The notes: generated by a model from the letters alone, not told the origin. DNA of 15,705 nucleotides from Sphingomonadales bacterium UBA7473 (GCA_002478575.1 DLOX01000233.1:4517-20221); one strand, 5' to 3'; counted from the first letter of the stretch, positions 7,356 to 12,846 are shown. Program-made: numbers and translations.

Positions 7356-7625
7356 ATCATTGATCACATCATCATGCCCGCTGCCTGAGCTGAGGAACAC
7401 AAGCCCCATCAAGGCCGCGGCCAAGAGCACGGAGAAGAACACGCCGCCTGCCGTCAACAGCCCCATGACGAGCGGGACTTCGCCCATCAGGTAGCGGAGG
7501 AACAAATAGCAAAAGACCGTCGCCAGCGCGGAGGCCAGCACCATCCAGACCATTAGCCGCTTGTAACGTCTCCAGGCAAAATCGGCATAATCGGGGTCTT
7601 CTAGGGGGGATGGTGGGTTTTGCAT
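7338..7625 (-). CDS. Small two-pass membrane protein of unknown function
   Basis: A 95-residue protein with a polar N-terminus (residues 1-23, LEDPDYADFAWRRYKR), two membrane segments (about 24-44, LMVWMVLASALATVFCYLFL, and 52-78, LVMGLLTAGGVFFSVLLAAALMG) and an acidic C-terminus (HDDVINDPFEEE). The basic cluster before the first helix suggests both termini face the cytoplasm. Proteins of this size and pattern are common hypotheticals in sphingomonads; I do not recognise a named family. It converges on dapE with 27 bp between the stops and is divergent from the CBS gene. The shared 67-bp upstream region carries overlapping inverted repeats. Confidence 0.75.
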   Translation of the reverse strand: MQNPPSPLEDPDYADFAWRRYKRLMVWMVLASALATVFCYLFLRYLMGEVPLVMGLLTAGGVFFSVLLAAALMGLVFLSSGSGHDDVINDPFEEE

Positions 7626-7640
7626 GCTTTTCTTTGACCT

Positions 7641-7670
7641 TCTTGATTGAGTCGATCAAGATGCGACTCA
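7641..7670. promoter_or_regulatory. Two overlapping, mutually exclusive inverted repeats before the CBS gene
   Basis: TCTTGAT (7641-7647) pairs with ATCAAGA (7655-7661). TGAGTCG (7648-7654), which is the loop of that first hairpin, pairs perfectly with CGACTCA (7664-7670). Only one stem can form at a time. The second ends 4 bases before the strong ribosome site AAGGAGGAG (7675-7683). Both arms of the second repeat contain GANTC, the CcrM methylation site. The block lies between divergent genes, so it may act as a DNA operator, an RNA switch, or both. Confidence 0.5.
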
Positions 7671-7692
7671 TAATAAGGAGGAGAGCGTTACG

Positions 7693-8121
7693 ATGACCAT
7701 TCGTGCAATCCTGCAGGATCGCGACCAGACCGTCCTTTCCATTGCCCCGTCCGCGCCCATATCGGAGGCTGTTGCGCTGCTTGCTGAAAAGCGGATCGGT
7801 GCTTTGCCTGTCGTCAAAGATGGCGAAGTGGTGGGCATTTTTTCCGAACGCGATGTGATTTACGGCCTCGCCCGCGAAGGCGATGCAATGATGGCGCGAC
7901 CAGTGGGTGATATGATGACGTCGCCTGCGATCACCGTTGAGATGGATACGCCTGTGCTGACCGCCCTTTCGATGATGTCTCGCCGCCGCATCCGCCATTT
8001 GCCTGTGGTTGATGGCGGGGCGCTGGGGGGCTTTGTGTCCATCGGTGATCTCGTCAAATATCGGATCGATCGGATCGAGGCCGAAGCCGCTGCCATGCGG
8101 GACTATATTCAGATGGCGTAG
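7693..8121 (+). CDS. Tandem CBS-domain protein
   Basis: A 142-residue protein made almost entirely of one CBS-domain pair (Bateman module). CBS1 spans about 8-61, with ALPVVKDGEVVGIFSERDV, and CBS2 about 70-126, with HLPVVDGGALGGFVSIGDLV. Such modules bind adenosine nucleotides (AMP, ATP, SAM or cyclic di-AMP, depending on the member) and act as energy sensors. As a stand-alone protein with no catalytic domain, it probably regulates a partner that cannot be identified here. AAGGAGGAG 9 bases before the ATG is one of the strongest ribosome sites in the window, suggesting high expression. Its leader carries two overlapping inverted repeats. Confidence 0.92.
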   Translation: MTIRAILQDRDQTVLSIAPSAPISEAVALLAEKRIGALPVVKDGEVVGIFSERDVIYGLAREGDAMMARPVGDMMTSPAITVEMDTPVLTALSMMSRRRIRHLPVVDGGALGGFVSIGDLVKYRIDRIEAEAAAMRDYIQMA

Positions 8122-8127
8122 CAGCCC

Positions 8128-8155
8128 TTGCACTTGCGGCCCTTCGCGTTAGCAT
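8128..8155 (+). promoter_or_regulatory. Possible sigma-70 promoter for the NADP reductase gene
   Basis: TTGCAC (8128-8133), a 16-base spacer and TAGCAT (8150-8155) lie in the 67-bp gap after the CBS gene and 33 bp before the next start. Both hexamers match consensus at four of six bases; this is a weak pattern call. Confidence 0.25.
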
Positions 8156-8188
8156 GACCCCACATCCGTTAAGGGAGGGGCGCAACAG

Positions 8189-9487
8189 ATGCGGCACATC
8201 GCGATTATAGGGTCAGGCCCTGCAGGATATTATACCGCAGAGGCCGCGCAGAAGAAATTTGGCGATGATGTGCGCGTTGATATCTTAGACCGGCTCCCTG
8301 TTCCTTATGGCTTGATCCGCTTTGGCGTGGCGCCCGACCATCAATCGATCAAGGGCGTCTATAAACGCTATGAAGCCACCAACCTCAGCGAGAATGTCCG
8401 CTTCGTCGGCAATGTGACGGTGGGTAAGGATATCAGTATCGCGGAGCTTCAAGGGCTTTATGATGCTGTAGTGCTCGCAACCGGAGCGCCTGATGATCGC
8501 GCGCTTGGCATCCCCGGCGATACGATGGACGGCGTGATTGGCTCAGCAGCCTTTGTAGGCTGGTATAATGGCCATCCCGATTTTGCGGACCTTCAGCCCA
8601 ATTTGGCGGCGCGTGGCGCCGTGATTGTTGGCAATGGTAATGTCGCGCTTGATGTCGCAAGGATCCTCGCCAAGACCCGTGCCGAATTTGAAGGCGCGGA
8701 TATTGTTGCCCATGCGCTTGATCATCTCGACACGTCAGAGATTAGGCGCATCACGATCCTTGGACGGCGCGGTCCCCATCAAATCGCGATGACGCCGAAG
8801 GAGTTGGGAGAGCTCGGACATTTGGAACGGGCGACGCCGACGGTCGATGCTCGCGATTTACCGCCCGAAGGCGATGATGCCCTGCTGGAACCTGGCATGC
8901 GAAAATCCGTCACCCATTTGCGAGACTTTGCCAGCCGCACCGAACCTGCGCATCACATCGCCATCGACTTTGATTTCTTCGCCATGCCCGTTGCAATTGA
9001 AGGCGATGGCAAGGTGGAGCGGATCATTGTTGAGCGCACCATGCTTGATGCGGAGCTCCGTTCAGTGGGTACCGGTGAACAATATGTCATCCCGTGTGGC
9101 CTTGTGATCGCATGCATTGGATATAAGACGCCGCCGATTGAAGGCGTGCCTTATGAACATGGCCGAGGCCGCTTCGCCAATGTCGATAGCCGCATCTTGC
9201 CCGGCCTCTATTGCGTCGGATGGGCCCGGCGGGGACCTTCCGGCACCATCGGCACCAATCGTCCCGATGGCTTTGCTGTCGTTGATGCCATTGCCGAAGA
9301 TGCAAGCGGCGGATTGGGCAAGGCGGGTCGGGCAGGCCTGGATGAATTGCTGAGCGCACGCGGCGTTGAGATCAGGACCTTCCGCGATTGGAAGAAGATC
9401 GAACAAGCCGAAATCGACAACGCCCGTGACGGCGCACCGCGTGAGAAATTCGTCAGCGTCGAAGCCATGATGGCGGCAGGGCGGTGA
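8189..9487 (+). CDS. FAD-dependent ferredoxin/adrenodoxin-type NADP+ reductase
   Basis: A 432-residue flavoprotein of the adrenodoxin-reductase/FprA type, passing electrons between NADPH and a ferredoxin, for example to feed cytochrome P450s or iron-sulfur assembly. The FAD dinucleotide fold starts at residue 3 (AIIGSGPAGYYTAEA, glycines 8, 10, 13). The family signature RLPVPYGLIRFGVAPDH (35-51) follows. The NADP site is GNGNVALDVARIL (148-160), with GRRGPHQ (192-198) binding the 2'-phosphate. The C-terminal flavin contact is GWARRGPSGTIGTNR (344-358). Length fits the single-domain family without a fused ferredoxin. GGGAGGGG lies about 7 bases before the ATG. No ferredoxin or P450 gene is nearby, so the partner is unknown. 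Confidence 0.93.
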   Translation: MRHIAIIGSGPAGYYTAEAAQKKFGDDVRVDILDRLPVPYGLIRFGVAPDHQSIKGVYKRYEATNLSENVRFVGNVTVGKDISIAELQGLYDAVVLATGAPDDRALGIPGDTMDGVIGSAAFVGWYNGHPDFADLQPNLAARGAVIVGNGNVALDVARILAKTRAEFEGADIVAHALDHLDTSEIRRITILGRRGPHQIAMTPKELGELGHLERATPTVDARDLPPEGDDALLEPGMRKSVTHLRDFASRTEPAHHIAIDFDFFAMPVAIEGDGKVERIIVERTMLDAELRSVGTGEQYVIPCGLVIACIGYKTPPIEGVPYEHGRGRFANVDSRILPGLYCVGWARRGPSGTIGTNRPDGFAVVDAIAEDASGGLGKAGRAGLDELLSARGVEIRTFRDWKKIEQAEIDNARDGAPREKFVSVEAMMAAGR

Positions 9488-9501
9488 GGCTCAACGCGAT
9501 C

Positions 9502-9530
9502 TTGAAAGGACGGCTTTGCGCCGTTATGGG
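9502..9530 (+). promoter_or_regulatory. Likely promoter of tRNA-Pro
   Basis: TTGAAA (9502-9507), an exact 17-base spacer and TATGGG (9525-9530) precede the tRNA by 42 bp. The -35 is 5/6 to consensus, the -10 only 3/6. The tRNA-Val gene has a similarly built candidate (TTGCAA-N17-TAAAGG), which supports both. A small hairpin (9548-9562, CGGGA-TGCAG-TCCCG) lies in the leader. Confidence 0.45.
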
Positions 9531-9572
9531 CGCAACTCTGCCTTCATCGGGATGCAGTCCCGAAATTCGCGT

Positions 9573-9649
9573 CGGGGAGTAGCTCAGCCTGGTAGAGCAC
9601 TGTCTTCGGGAGGCAGGGGCCGGAGGTTCGAATCCTCTCTCCCCGACCA
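9573..9649 (+). tRNA. tRNA-Pro (anticodon CGG)
   Basis: A complete 77-base tRNA with encoded CCA. Acceptor CGGGGAG (9573-9579) pairs with CTCCCCG (9639-9645). The D arm is GCTC...GAGC. The anticodon stem CTGTC/GGCAG (9600-9604, 9612-9616) holds loop TTCGGGA, with anticodon CGG at 9607-9609. The T arm GGAGG-TTCGAAT-CCTCT (9622-9638) is canonical. It reads CCG proline codons. Its 3' end begins the accessory stretch 9650-11150; I see no duplicated tRNA 3' end there that would mark an integration site. Confidence 0.97.
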
Positions 9650-9661
9650 GTTTGATTTCCT

Positions 9662-9680
9662 GACCGTCCGGGGGATGGTT
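9662..9680 (+). terminator. Hairpin after tRNA-Pro, first of two related copies
   Basis: ACCGTCC (9663-9669), loop GGG, GGATGGT (9673-9679) forms a 7-bp stem with one G-U pair and is followed by TTTAAAAAA. The short U-run makes it the likely tRNA-Pro terminator. A near-identical, better-paired copy lies 50 bp downstream at 9711-9731. Confidence 0.45.
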
Positions 9681-9710
9681 TAAAAAAGAGGCTCAAATCG
9701 GAAGATTAAG

Positions 9711-9731
9711 ATACCGTCCGGGGGACGGTAT
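9711..9731. repeat. Second copy of the ACCGTCC hairpin
   Basis: ATACCGTCC (9711-9719), loop GGG, GGACGGTAT (9723-9731) is a perfect 9-bp stem. Its core is identical to the hairpin at 9663-9679 except for one base. No U-run follows. Two copies 50 bp apart suggest a short palindromic repeat family rather than two independent terminators. Confidence 0.45.
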
Positions 9732-9762
9732 GGCAATCAAGCTCCTCACCCAGCCACCTTAA

Positions 9763-10026
9763 AAACCCACGGATTTCTGCCGAACTTCACAGTGAATTCC
9801 AGTTGGGGAGATGCTTTCTTCCCTCCGATCTCCCGCTTCGCCTGACTGGATGTGTAGAGCAGGCCCTCGATCCGTCCAAACCCACGCAAAACTGCGCAAG
9901 GTAACAGTGAATTGGCGGAGAGAGACTGATTTTGCGGACCGGCTGCTTCGCTTGCCACCCCGTCATGGCGACGCCGCTGAAAGGTGCACGAAACCCATGC
10001 AAAACTGCCGAACTTCACAGTAAGAA
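9763..10026. repeat. Three diverged copies of a 36-bp repeat at about 114-bp spacing
   Basis: Copies lie at 9763-9798, 9878-9913 and 9991-10026, in the same orientation, with the frame AAACCCAYG...CTGC...AACTTCACAGT. Copies 1 and 3 share CTGCCGAACTTCACAGT; copies 2 and 3 share CAAAACTGC; copies 1 and 2 share AACCCACG and CAGTGAATT. The intervals of about 78 bp show only slight similarity to one another (a CTTCGC stretch in both). The block lies in a gene-free stretch (9650-10335). Reading frames through it are open by chance on several strands and none has a ribosome site or recognisable domain. Degenerate copies and no cas genes exclude CRISPR. Confidence 0.55.
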
Positions 10027-10238
10027 CAGGGTTGTTTGTTGGAATGAGGGCGTGTTGTGAAGCGAAGGTCAGGGCAGGGGAGGCAGAGAGTATGGTGAAG
10101 GTTGAGGTCATGCGCCACCTAGAACATAATAGGCCTAAAATGTCAATAGAAACGGAGATTTGGAGAGAAATGGTTCGATCAACTCCGTCATCTTAACCCG
10201 TCATGCCGAATTGATGCGCTGTCGTTCAAATTAAATGC

Positions 10239-10260
10239 ATTTAGTAAACTAGCACCGTAA
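10239..10260 (+). repeat. Left inverted repeat of a possible mobile cassette
   Basis: The 22 bases here (ATTTAGTAAACT, one base, GCACCG, one base, AA) match the reverse complement of 10924-10945 at 20 of 22 positions. Both copies point inward around the AT-rich lipoprotein gene. The repeat may extend outward by a partly matching TG. No transposase lies between them. Confidence 0.6.
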
Positions 10261-10292
10261 GTCTGGCACCGTAAGTCTAAAAGTCTAAGTCC
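10251..10292 (+). repeat. 14-bp tandem repeat inside the left inverted repeat
   Basis: AGCACCGTAAGTCT (10251-10264) is followed directly by GGCACCGTAAGTCT (10265-10278) and by a partial unit, AAAAGTCTAAGTCC (10279-10292). The first unit overlaps the inner half of the left inverted repeat, so the duplication may have arisen at that element's end. Confidence 0.55.
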
Positions 10293-10335
10293 GAAAAGCT
10301 CCAGAATAGAAGTGAATCTAAAACCTTCCGCAACG

Positions 10336-10875
10336 TCATATTCGGGCTCCAAAATCATCAATGTCAATAGAAAGGCAAGGAAATTTGCTATTAGGAGATG
10401 ATTCTCTCGCAAAACTTCTATGTGATCCGATATACCTACCGCAATATATTTTATCTTTTGAATAAAACAAACAGACCCTATCATATTTATCGATATAATA
10501 ATTTCCCTTTATACTCTTATATTTGGTTTTATCCCAATGATGACCTTCAAATTCAACAAACGTTCCATCTTTATAAAATGAAATACCAGACTCTCGGTTA
10601 AAGCCCCGATGAATTTTATTGTTTACAACATATTTCAACAGTTCTTTGCGTTTTAGCACTTTCCCAGGGCAGGCTTGCTTTCCCGCTTGGATGGCAGCTA
10701 TGTCGTTTCGTTCTCGAAGCTCATTCGCAGCCTTGAGCTTCTCAGCCTCCTGCTTTTTCATTTCAGCAGCTTCTATATCTCGGCTATCCGCATTTGGAGT
10801 TGTGCTGGTGTCACAACCGGGCAACACCATACAGACTGCAAGAAAAATCAGCTTCCTCACGCCACCATCTCCCAT
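10336..10875 (-). CDS. AT-rich putative lipoprotein of unknown function
   Basis: A 179-residue predicted lipoprotein. The N-terminus MGDGGVRKLIFLAVCMVLPGC is a type II signal peptide ending in lipobox L18-P19-G20-C21 (Pro at -2 is unusual). Residues 29-63 are highly charged and helical (EAAEMKKQEAEKLKAANELRER). The C-terminal part (about 68-179) is rich in Lys, Tyr and Phe and has four cysteines (ACPG, VCLFY, IYCGR, FPCLS) that could form two disulfides, with alternating strands such as SGISFYKDGTFVEFEG. I recognise no family. A 180-bp stretch counted by hand (10381-10560) is 29% G+C, far below the neighbouring genes, and codon choice is AT-rich, indicating foreign origin. The ATG at 10875 is chosen over an upstream in-frame start at 10905 because it gives a proper signal peptide. 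It is flanked by inverted repeats. Confidence 0.7.
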   Translation of the reverse strand: MGDGGVRKLIFLAVCMVLPGCDTSTTPNADSRDIEAAEMKKQEAEKLKAANELRERNDIAAIQAGKQACPGKVLKRKELLKYVVNNKIHRGFNRESGISFYKDGTFVEFEGHHWDKTKYKSIKGNYYIDKYDRVCLFYSKDKIYCGRYIGSHRSFARESSPNSKFPCLSIDIDDFGARI

Positions 10876-10923
10876 CCAGCAAAAATGAATGTCGCCTTGC
10901 GCCATGCGCTATTGTCATTGGAA

Positions 10924-10945
10924 TTGCGGTGCCAGTTTACTAAAT
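10924..10945 (-). repeat. Right inverted repeat of the possible mobile cassette
   Basis: Partner of 10239-10260, matching its reverse complement at 20 of 22 positions. It lies 48 bp upstream of the lipoprotein start. No convincing target-site duplication flanks the pair: the outer flanks share only a TAAA offset by one base. Confidence 0.6.
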
Positions 10946-11150
10946 ACACTAAAGTCCTTCCCCCTTTTCAGCCCACACTGTTGCGGTCTCAGCGCTCGTC
11001 TGGCCTGAGCCTCCAGCTCCTTCAGCCACGCCTCGTCCCAAACGGGTCCAACGATTCAAATGATCCAACCAACCGGGCGCCTCACAGTCTCGGCTTCGCG
11101 AGGGGCTGCTATGCACCAACAAAAGAGCTGAGTATGGGAAACCCCCGGAA

Positions 11151-11225
11151 TGGTGGGCGTAGCAAGGATTGAACTTGCGACCCCTACGATGTCAACATAG
11201 TGCTCTACCACTGAGCTATACGCCC
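11151..11225 (-). tRNA. tRNA-Val (anticodon GAC)
   Basis: A complete 75-base tRNA with encoded CCA. On the minus strand the acceptor GGGCGTA pairs with TACGCCC. The D arm is GCTC-AGTGGTA-GAGC. The anticodon stem CTATG/CGTAG holds loop TTGACAT, with GAC at 11193-11191. The T arm is GCAAG-TTCAATC-CTTGC. It reads GUC and GUU valine codons. It lies downstream of cpdR on the same strand. The precursor's leader and trailer are complementary (CCGGAAT at 11232-11226 with ATTCCGG at 11151-11145). Confidence 0.97.
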
Positions 11226-11240
11226 ATTCCGGAAGCAGGG

Positions 11241-11269
11241 CCTTTAGCGAAGGCCCCTTCAGCTTGCAA
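11241..11269 (-). promoter_or_regulatory. Likely promoter of tRNA-Val
   Basis: On the minus strand, TTGCAA (11269-11264), a 17-base spacer and TAAAGG (11246-11241) place a start about 8 bases before the mature tRNA. The -10 is weak (3/6). The region also forms a hairpin (GGGCCTT 11238-11244 with AAGGCCC 11250-11256), so a terminator-like role between cpdR and the tRNA cannot be excluded. Confidence 0.4.
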
Positions 11270-11297
11270 CCCTGTGTTGCACGCTGTCAGTCAGCGT

Positions 11298-11678
11298 TTA
11301 ATTCAGGCCAGAACGCGTTGCCGTTTGGAAGACGCGGTCTACCTCCATCACCAGATCCTTCAGGTGGAAAGGCTTGGACAAGACCTTGGCATTGGGCATT
11401 TGCTGGCCAGCGCGCAATGTGACCGCTGAGAAGCCGGTGATGAACATCACGCGCATGTCTGGCGCGATCAGGGCCGCCTTCTGCGCCAATTCAATGCCAT
11501 CCATTTCCGGCATGACAATGTCGGTGAGCAGCAGATCGAATCGTTCGCCCGCAACCAACATGTCATGCGCTGCGGTGCCGCGATCCACACTGACAACACC
11601 ATAGCCTGACCGGATCAACGCCCGTTCAAGGTAAAGGCGCATCGCCTCTTCATCTTCTGCCAGCAAAATGCGGATCAT
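11298..11678 (-). CDS. cpdR: CpdR-type single-domain response regulator
   Basis: A 126-residue stand-alone receiver domain. The acidic pocket is Asp9/Glu10 (LLAEDEEAM), the phosphoacceptor Asp53 (TDIVMPEMDG), the switch Thr81 in MFITGF and the invariant Lys102 in VLSKPFHLKDLV. MFITGF-SAV and KVLSKPFHL are hallmarks of CpdR, which in Caulobacter is controlled by the CckA-ChpT phosphorelay and, when unphosphorylated, directs ClpXP to degrade cell-cycle proteins such as CtrA. There is no output domain, as expected. Its location between tRNA-Val and a divergent N-formylglutamate amidohydrolase gene fits the neighbourhood I know for alphaproteobacterial cpdR. The leader (11679-11727) can fold into a two-tier hairpin covering the ribosome site. 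Confidence 0.88.
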   Translation of the reverse strand: MIRILLAEDEEAMRLYLERALIRSGYGVVSVDRGTAAHDMLVAGERFDLLLTDIVMPEMDGIELAQKAALIAPDMRVMFITGFSAVTLRAGQQMPNAKVLSKPFHLKDLVMEVDRVFQTATRSGLN

Positions 11679-11795
11679 TGGTCTCTTTCTTCACTCAACA
11701 CAGCGACTTTTGCTGTGCCCAAAGAGAGCCTTAGCATCTAAATCCTAAAATTTTCCAGCATTGCGAGACACAGCTTGGCTCGTTACCTCTTCCCT

Positions 11796-12656
11796 ATGCC
11801 AGATTCGCCGAGGCTCTTGGGGCCATCCCGCATTTCTTCCCCTGTTTTCATCGCAGTGCCGCATGCAGGGAGGGTCTATCCTGACGAGCTTGGGGCCTTG
11901 TCCCGACTTTCCAATCATGACCTTTCCATCCTTGAGGATCGGCATGCGGACGCTTTGGTAGAAGCCGCATTGGCATCAGGCCATCATGCGCTGGTCGCTG
12001 ACACAGCTCGGGCCTGGATTGATCTCAACCGGGCAGAAGATGAGTTGGACAGCGTTTGGATCGCCACCAAAGATCGCGCCCTTGTCCCGACCCGATCCAC
12101 CGCCAAAGTGCGCGGCGGGCTTGGCGTGATCCCGACCCGTCTGGCGGCCGCAGGAGAGATTTGGCGACAGCCACTTACAGCCGCTGATGTGCAGCGCCGC
12201 ATAGATGAGCATCACCGCCCCTATCATCATGCTGTGCGAGAGGCCCTCCACCAGCGACGGCAGATGTTCGGCGCGGCGCTGTTGATTGATCTTCACAGCA
12301 TGCCGCCAGTGCGGAGCGAAAAGGGGGAGTCGCCGCCGCATATCGTGATCGGCGACTTATTCCGCCGGTCTGCCGATCCGGACTTGGTCGATCTCGTCCG
12401 CGCCGAATGCGAAGCGGCGGGGTTCGTGACCGCCTATAATGTGCCTTATGCTGGCGGCGCGACATTGGAACGGCACAGCCGCCCCGCGCAGGGCCTTCAT
12501 GCCATCCAGGTGGAGATTGACCGGCGACTCTATCTCGACTCGGCATCAAAGGAACATGGCGCTGGCCTGCCTGCGATGATGCAATTTGTCCGGCGGTTGG
12601 CCGATGTCTTGCGACAGGCTTTGTTGGATCAAGCCATGCCGATGGCGGCAGAATAG
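11796..12656 (+). CDS. N-formylglutamate amidohydrolase family protein
   Basis: A 286-residue member of the N-formylglutamate amidohydrolase (FGase, HutG-like) family. Family blocks are IAVPHAGRVYPDEL (19-32, metal-binding His23), DTARAWIDLNRAEDELD (69-85), LLIDLHSMPP (162-171), YNVPYAGGATLERH (214-227) and LHAIQVEIDRRLYLD (234-248). HutG hydrolyses N-formyl-L-glutamate in histidine breakdown, but no hut genes are near and alphaproteobacterial paralogues beside cpdR may have another substrate. The ATG at 11796 fits the family N-terminus; a TTG at 11775 would add seven residues. Neither has a clear ribosome site, so the start is uncertain. It is divergent from cpdR. Confidence 0.88.
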   Translation: MPDSPRLLGPSRISSPVFIAVPHAGRVYPDELGALSRLSNHDLSILEDRHADALVEAALASGHHALVADTARAWIDLNRAEDELDSVWIATKDRALVPTRSTAKVRGGLGVIPTRLAAAGEIWRQPLTAADVQRRIDEHHRPYHHAVREALHQRRQMFGAALLIDLHSMPPVRSEKGESPPHIVIGDLFRRSADPDLVDLVRAECEAAGFVTAYNVPYAGGATLERHSRPAQGLHAIQVEIDRRLYLDSASKEHGAGLPAMMQFVRRLADVLRQALLDQAMPMAAE

Positions 12657-12659
12657 CGC

Positions 12660-12695
12660 AAAAAAATGCCGCTCTGTGTATATGCACAGAGCGGC
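12660..12695 (-). terminator. Rho-independent terminator of the sRNA
   Basis: On the minus strand GCCGCTCTGTG (12695-12685) pairs with CACAGAGCGGC (12678-12668), an 11-bp perfect stem that can extend by a G-U pair, followed by seven T residues (12666-12660). On the plus strand the hairpin starts 12 bases after the amidohydrolase stop but lacks a U-run, so it serves mainly the minus strand. Confidence 0.85.
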
Positions 12696-12776
12696 CAAGG
12701 TTCAGGGAGGAAACACGCACCGAAGTGCGCGCTTGAGGCGGCGACGCGAAAGGGGGGCACGCATCAACGCCTCACG
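12660..12776 (-). ncRNA. Alpha-r8 / MmgR-like trans-acting small RNA (Rfam 'suhB' type)
   Basis: The minus strand of this intergenic stretch has all parts of an sRNA gene. A promoter (TTGAAA-N17-TATATC) puts the start at about 12773-12777. A first stem-loop pairs TGAGGCG (12774-12768) with CGCCTCA (12740-12734), contains an inner stem ATGCG/CGCGT, and exposes a CCCCCC loop (12757-12752). A second hairpin, CGCAC-TTCG-GTGCG (12729-12716), has a UUCG-type tetraloop. Then comes unpaired UUUCCUCCCU (12713-12704), identical to the conserved decamer reported for the alpha-r8/MmgR family, followed by GAACCUUGG and a terminator with U7. MmgR limits polyhydroxybutyrate storage in Sinorhizobium; C-rich motifs like this usually pair with ribosome sites. 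The 5' end is predicted, not observed. Confidence 0.72.
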
Positions 12777-12780
12777 CTTG

Positions 12781-12809
12781 GATATAGGCGACTCCGTTCA
12801 TCCTTTCAA
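12781..12809 (-). promoter_or_regulatory. Sigma-70 promoter of the sRNA
   Basis: TTGAAA (12809-12804) and TATATC (12786-12781) on the minus strand are separated by exactly 17 bases. The -35 matches 5/6 and the -10 matches 4/6. It lies just downstream of the sapC terminator, giving the sRNA its own transcription unit. Confidence 0.65.
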
Positions 12810-12815
12810 GAGCAC

Positions 12816-12846
12816 ATAAAAAGGGCCCCGGTTTCCCGAGGCCCTT
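12816..12846 (-). terminator. Rho-independent terminator of the SapC-family gene
   Basis: On the minus strand AAGGGCCTCGG (12846-12836), tetraloop GAAA, CCGGGGCCCTT (12831-12821) forms an 11-bp stem with one G-U pair, followed by a T-rich tail (12820-12816). It lies 24 bases after the stop codon at 12870. Confidence 0.88.

Noticed and set aside
9763..10026. CRISPR-like repeat array
   Set aside because: Only three copies, each diverged by several bases, with intervals of about 78 bp and no cas genes nearby.
9746..10111. 121-residue minus-strand frame through the repeat cluster
   Set aside because: Its repeated phrase TVKFG simply translates the DNA repeat, it has no ribosome site or known domain, and other frames are equally open.
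9650..11150. Genomic island integrated at a tRNA gene
   Set aside because: No integrase and no duplicated tRNA 3' end is visible in the interval; composition shifts only around the lipoprotein gene.
10675..11172. 165-residue plus-strand frame overlapping the lipoprotein start and tRNA-Val
   Set aside because: It runs across the inverted repeat and into the tRNA, lacks a ribosome site and has no recognisable domain.
12704..12713. AGGGAGGAAA as a plus-strand ribosome site
   Set aside because: No plausible start or coding frame follows; it is the complement of the sRNA's conserved decamer.
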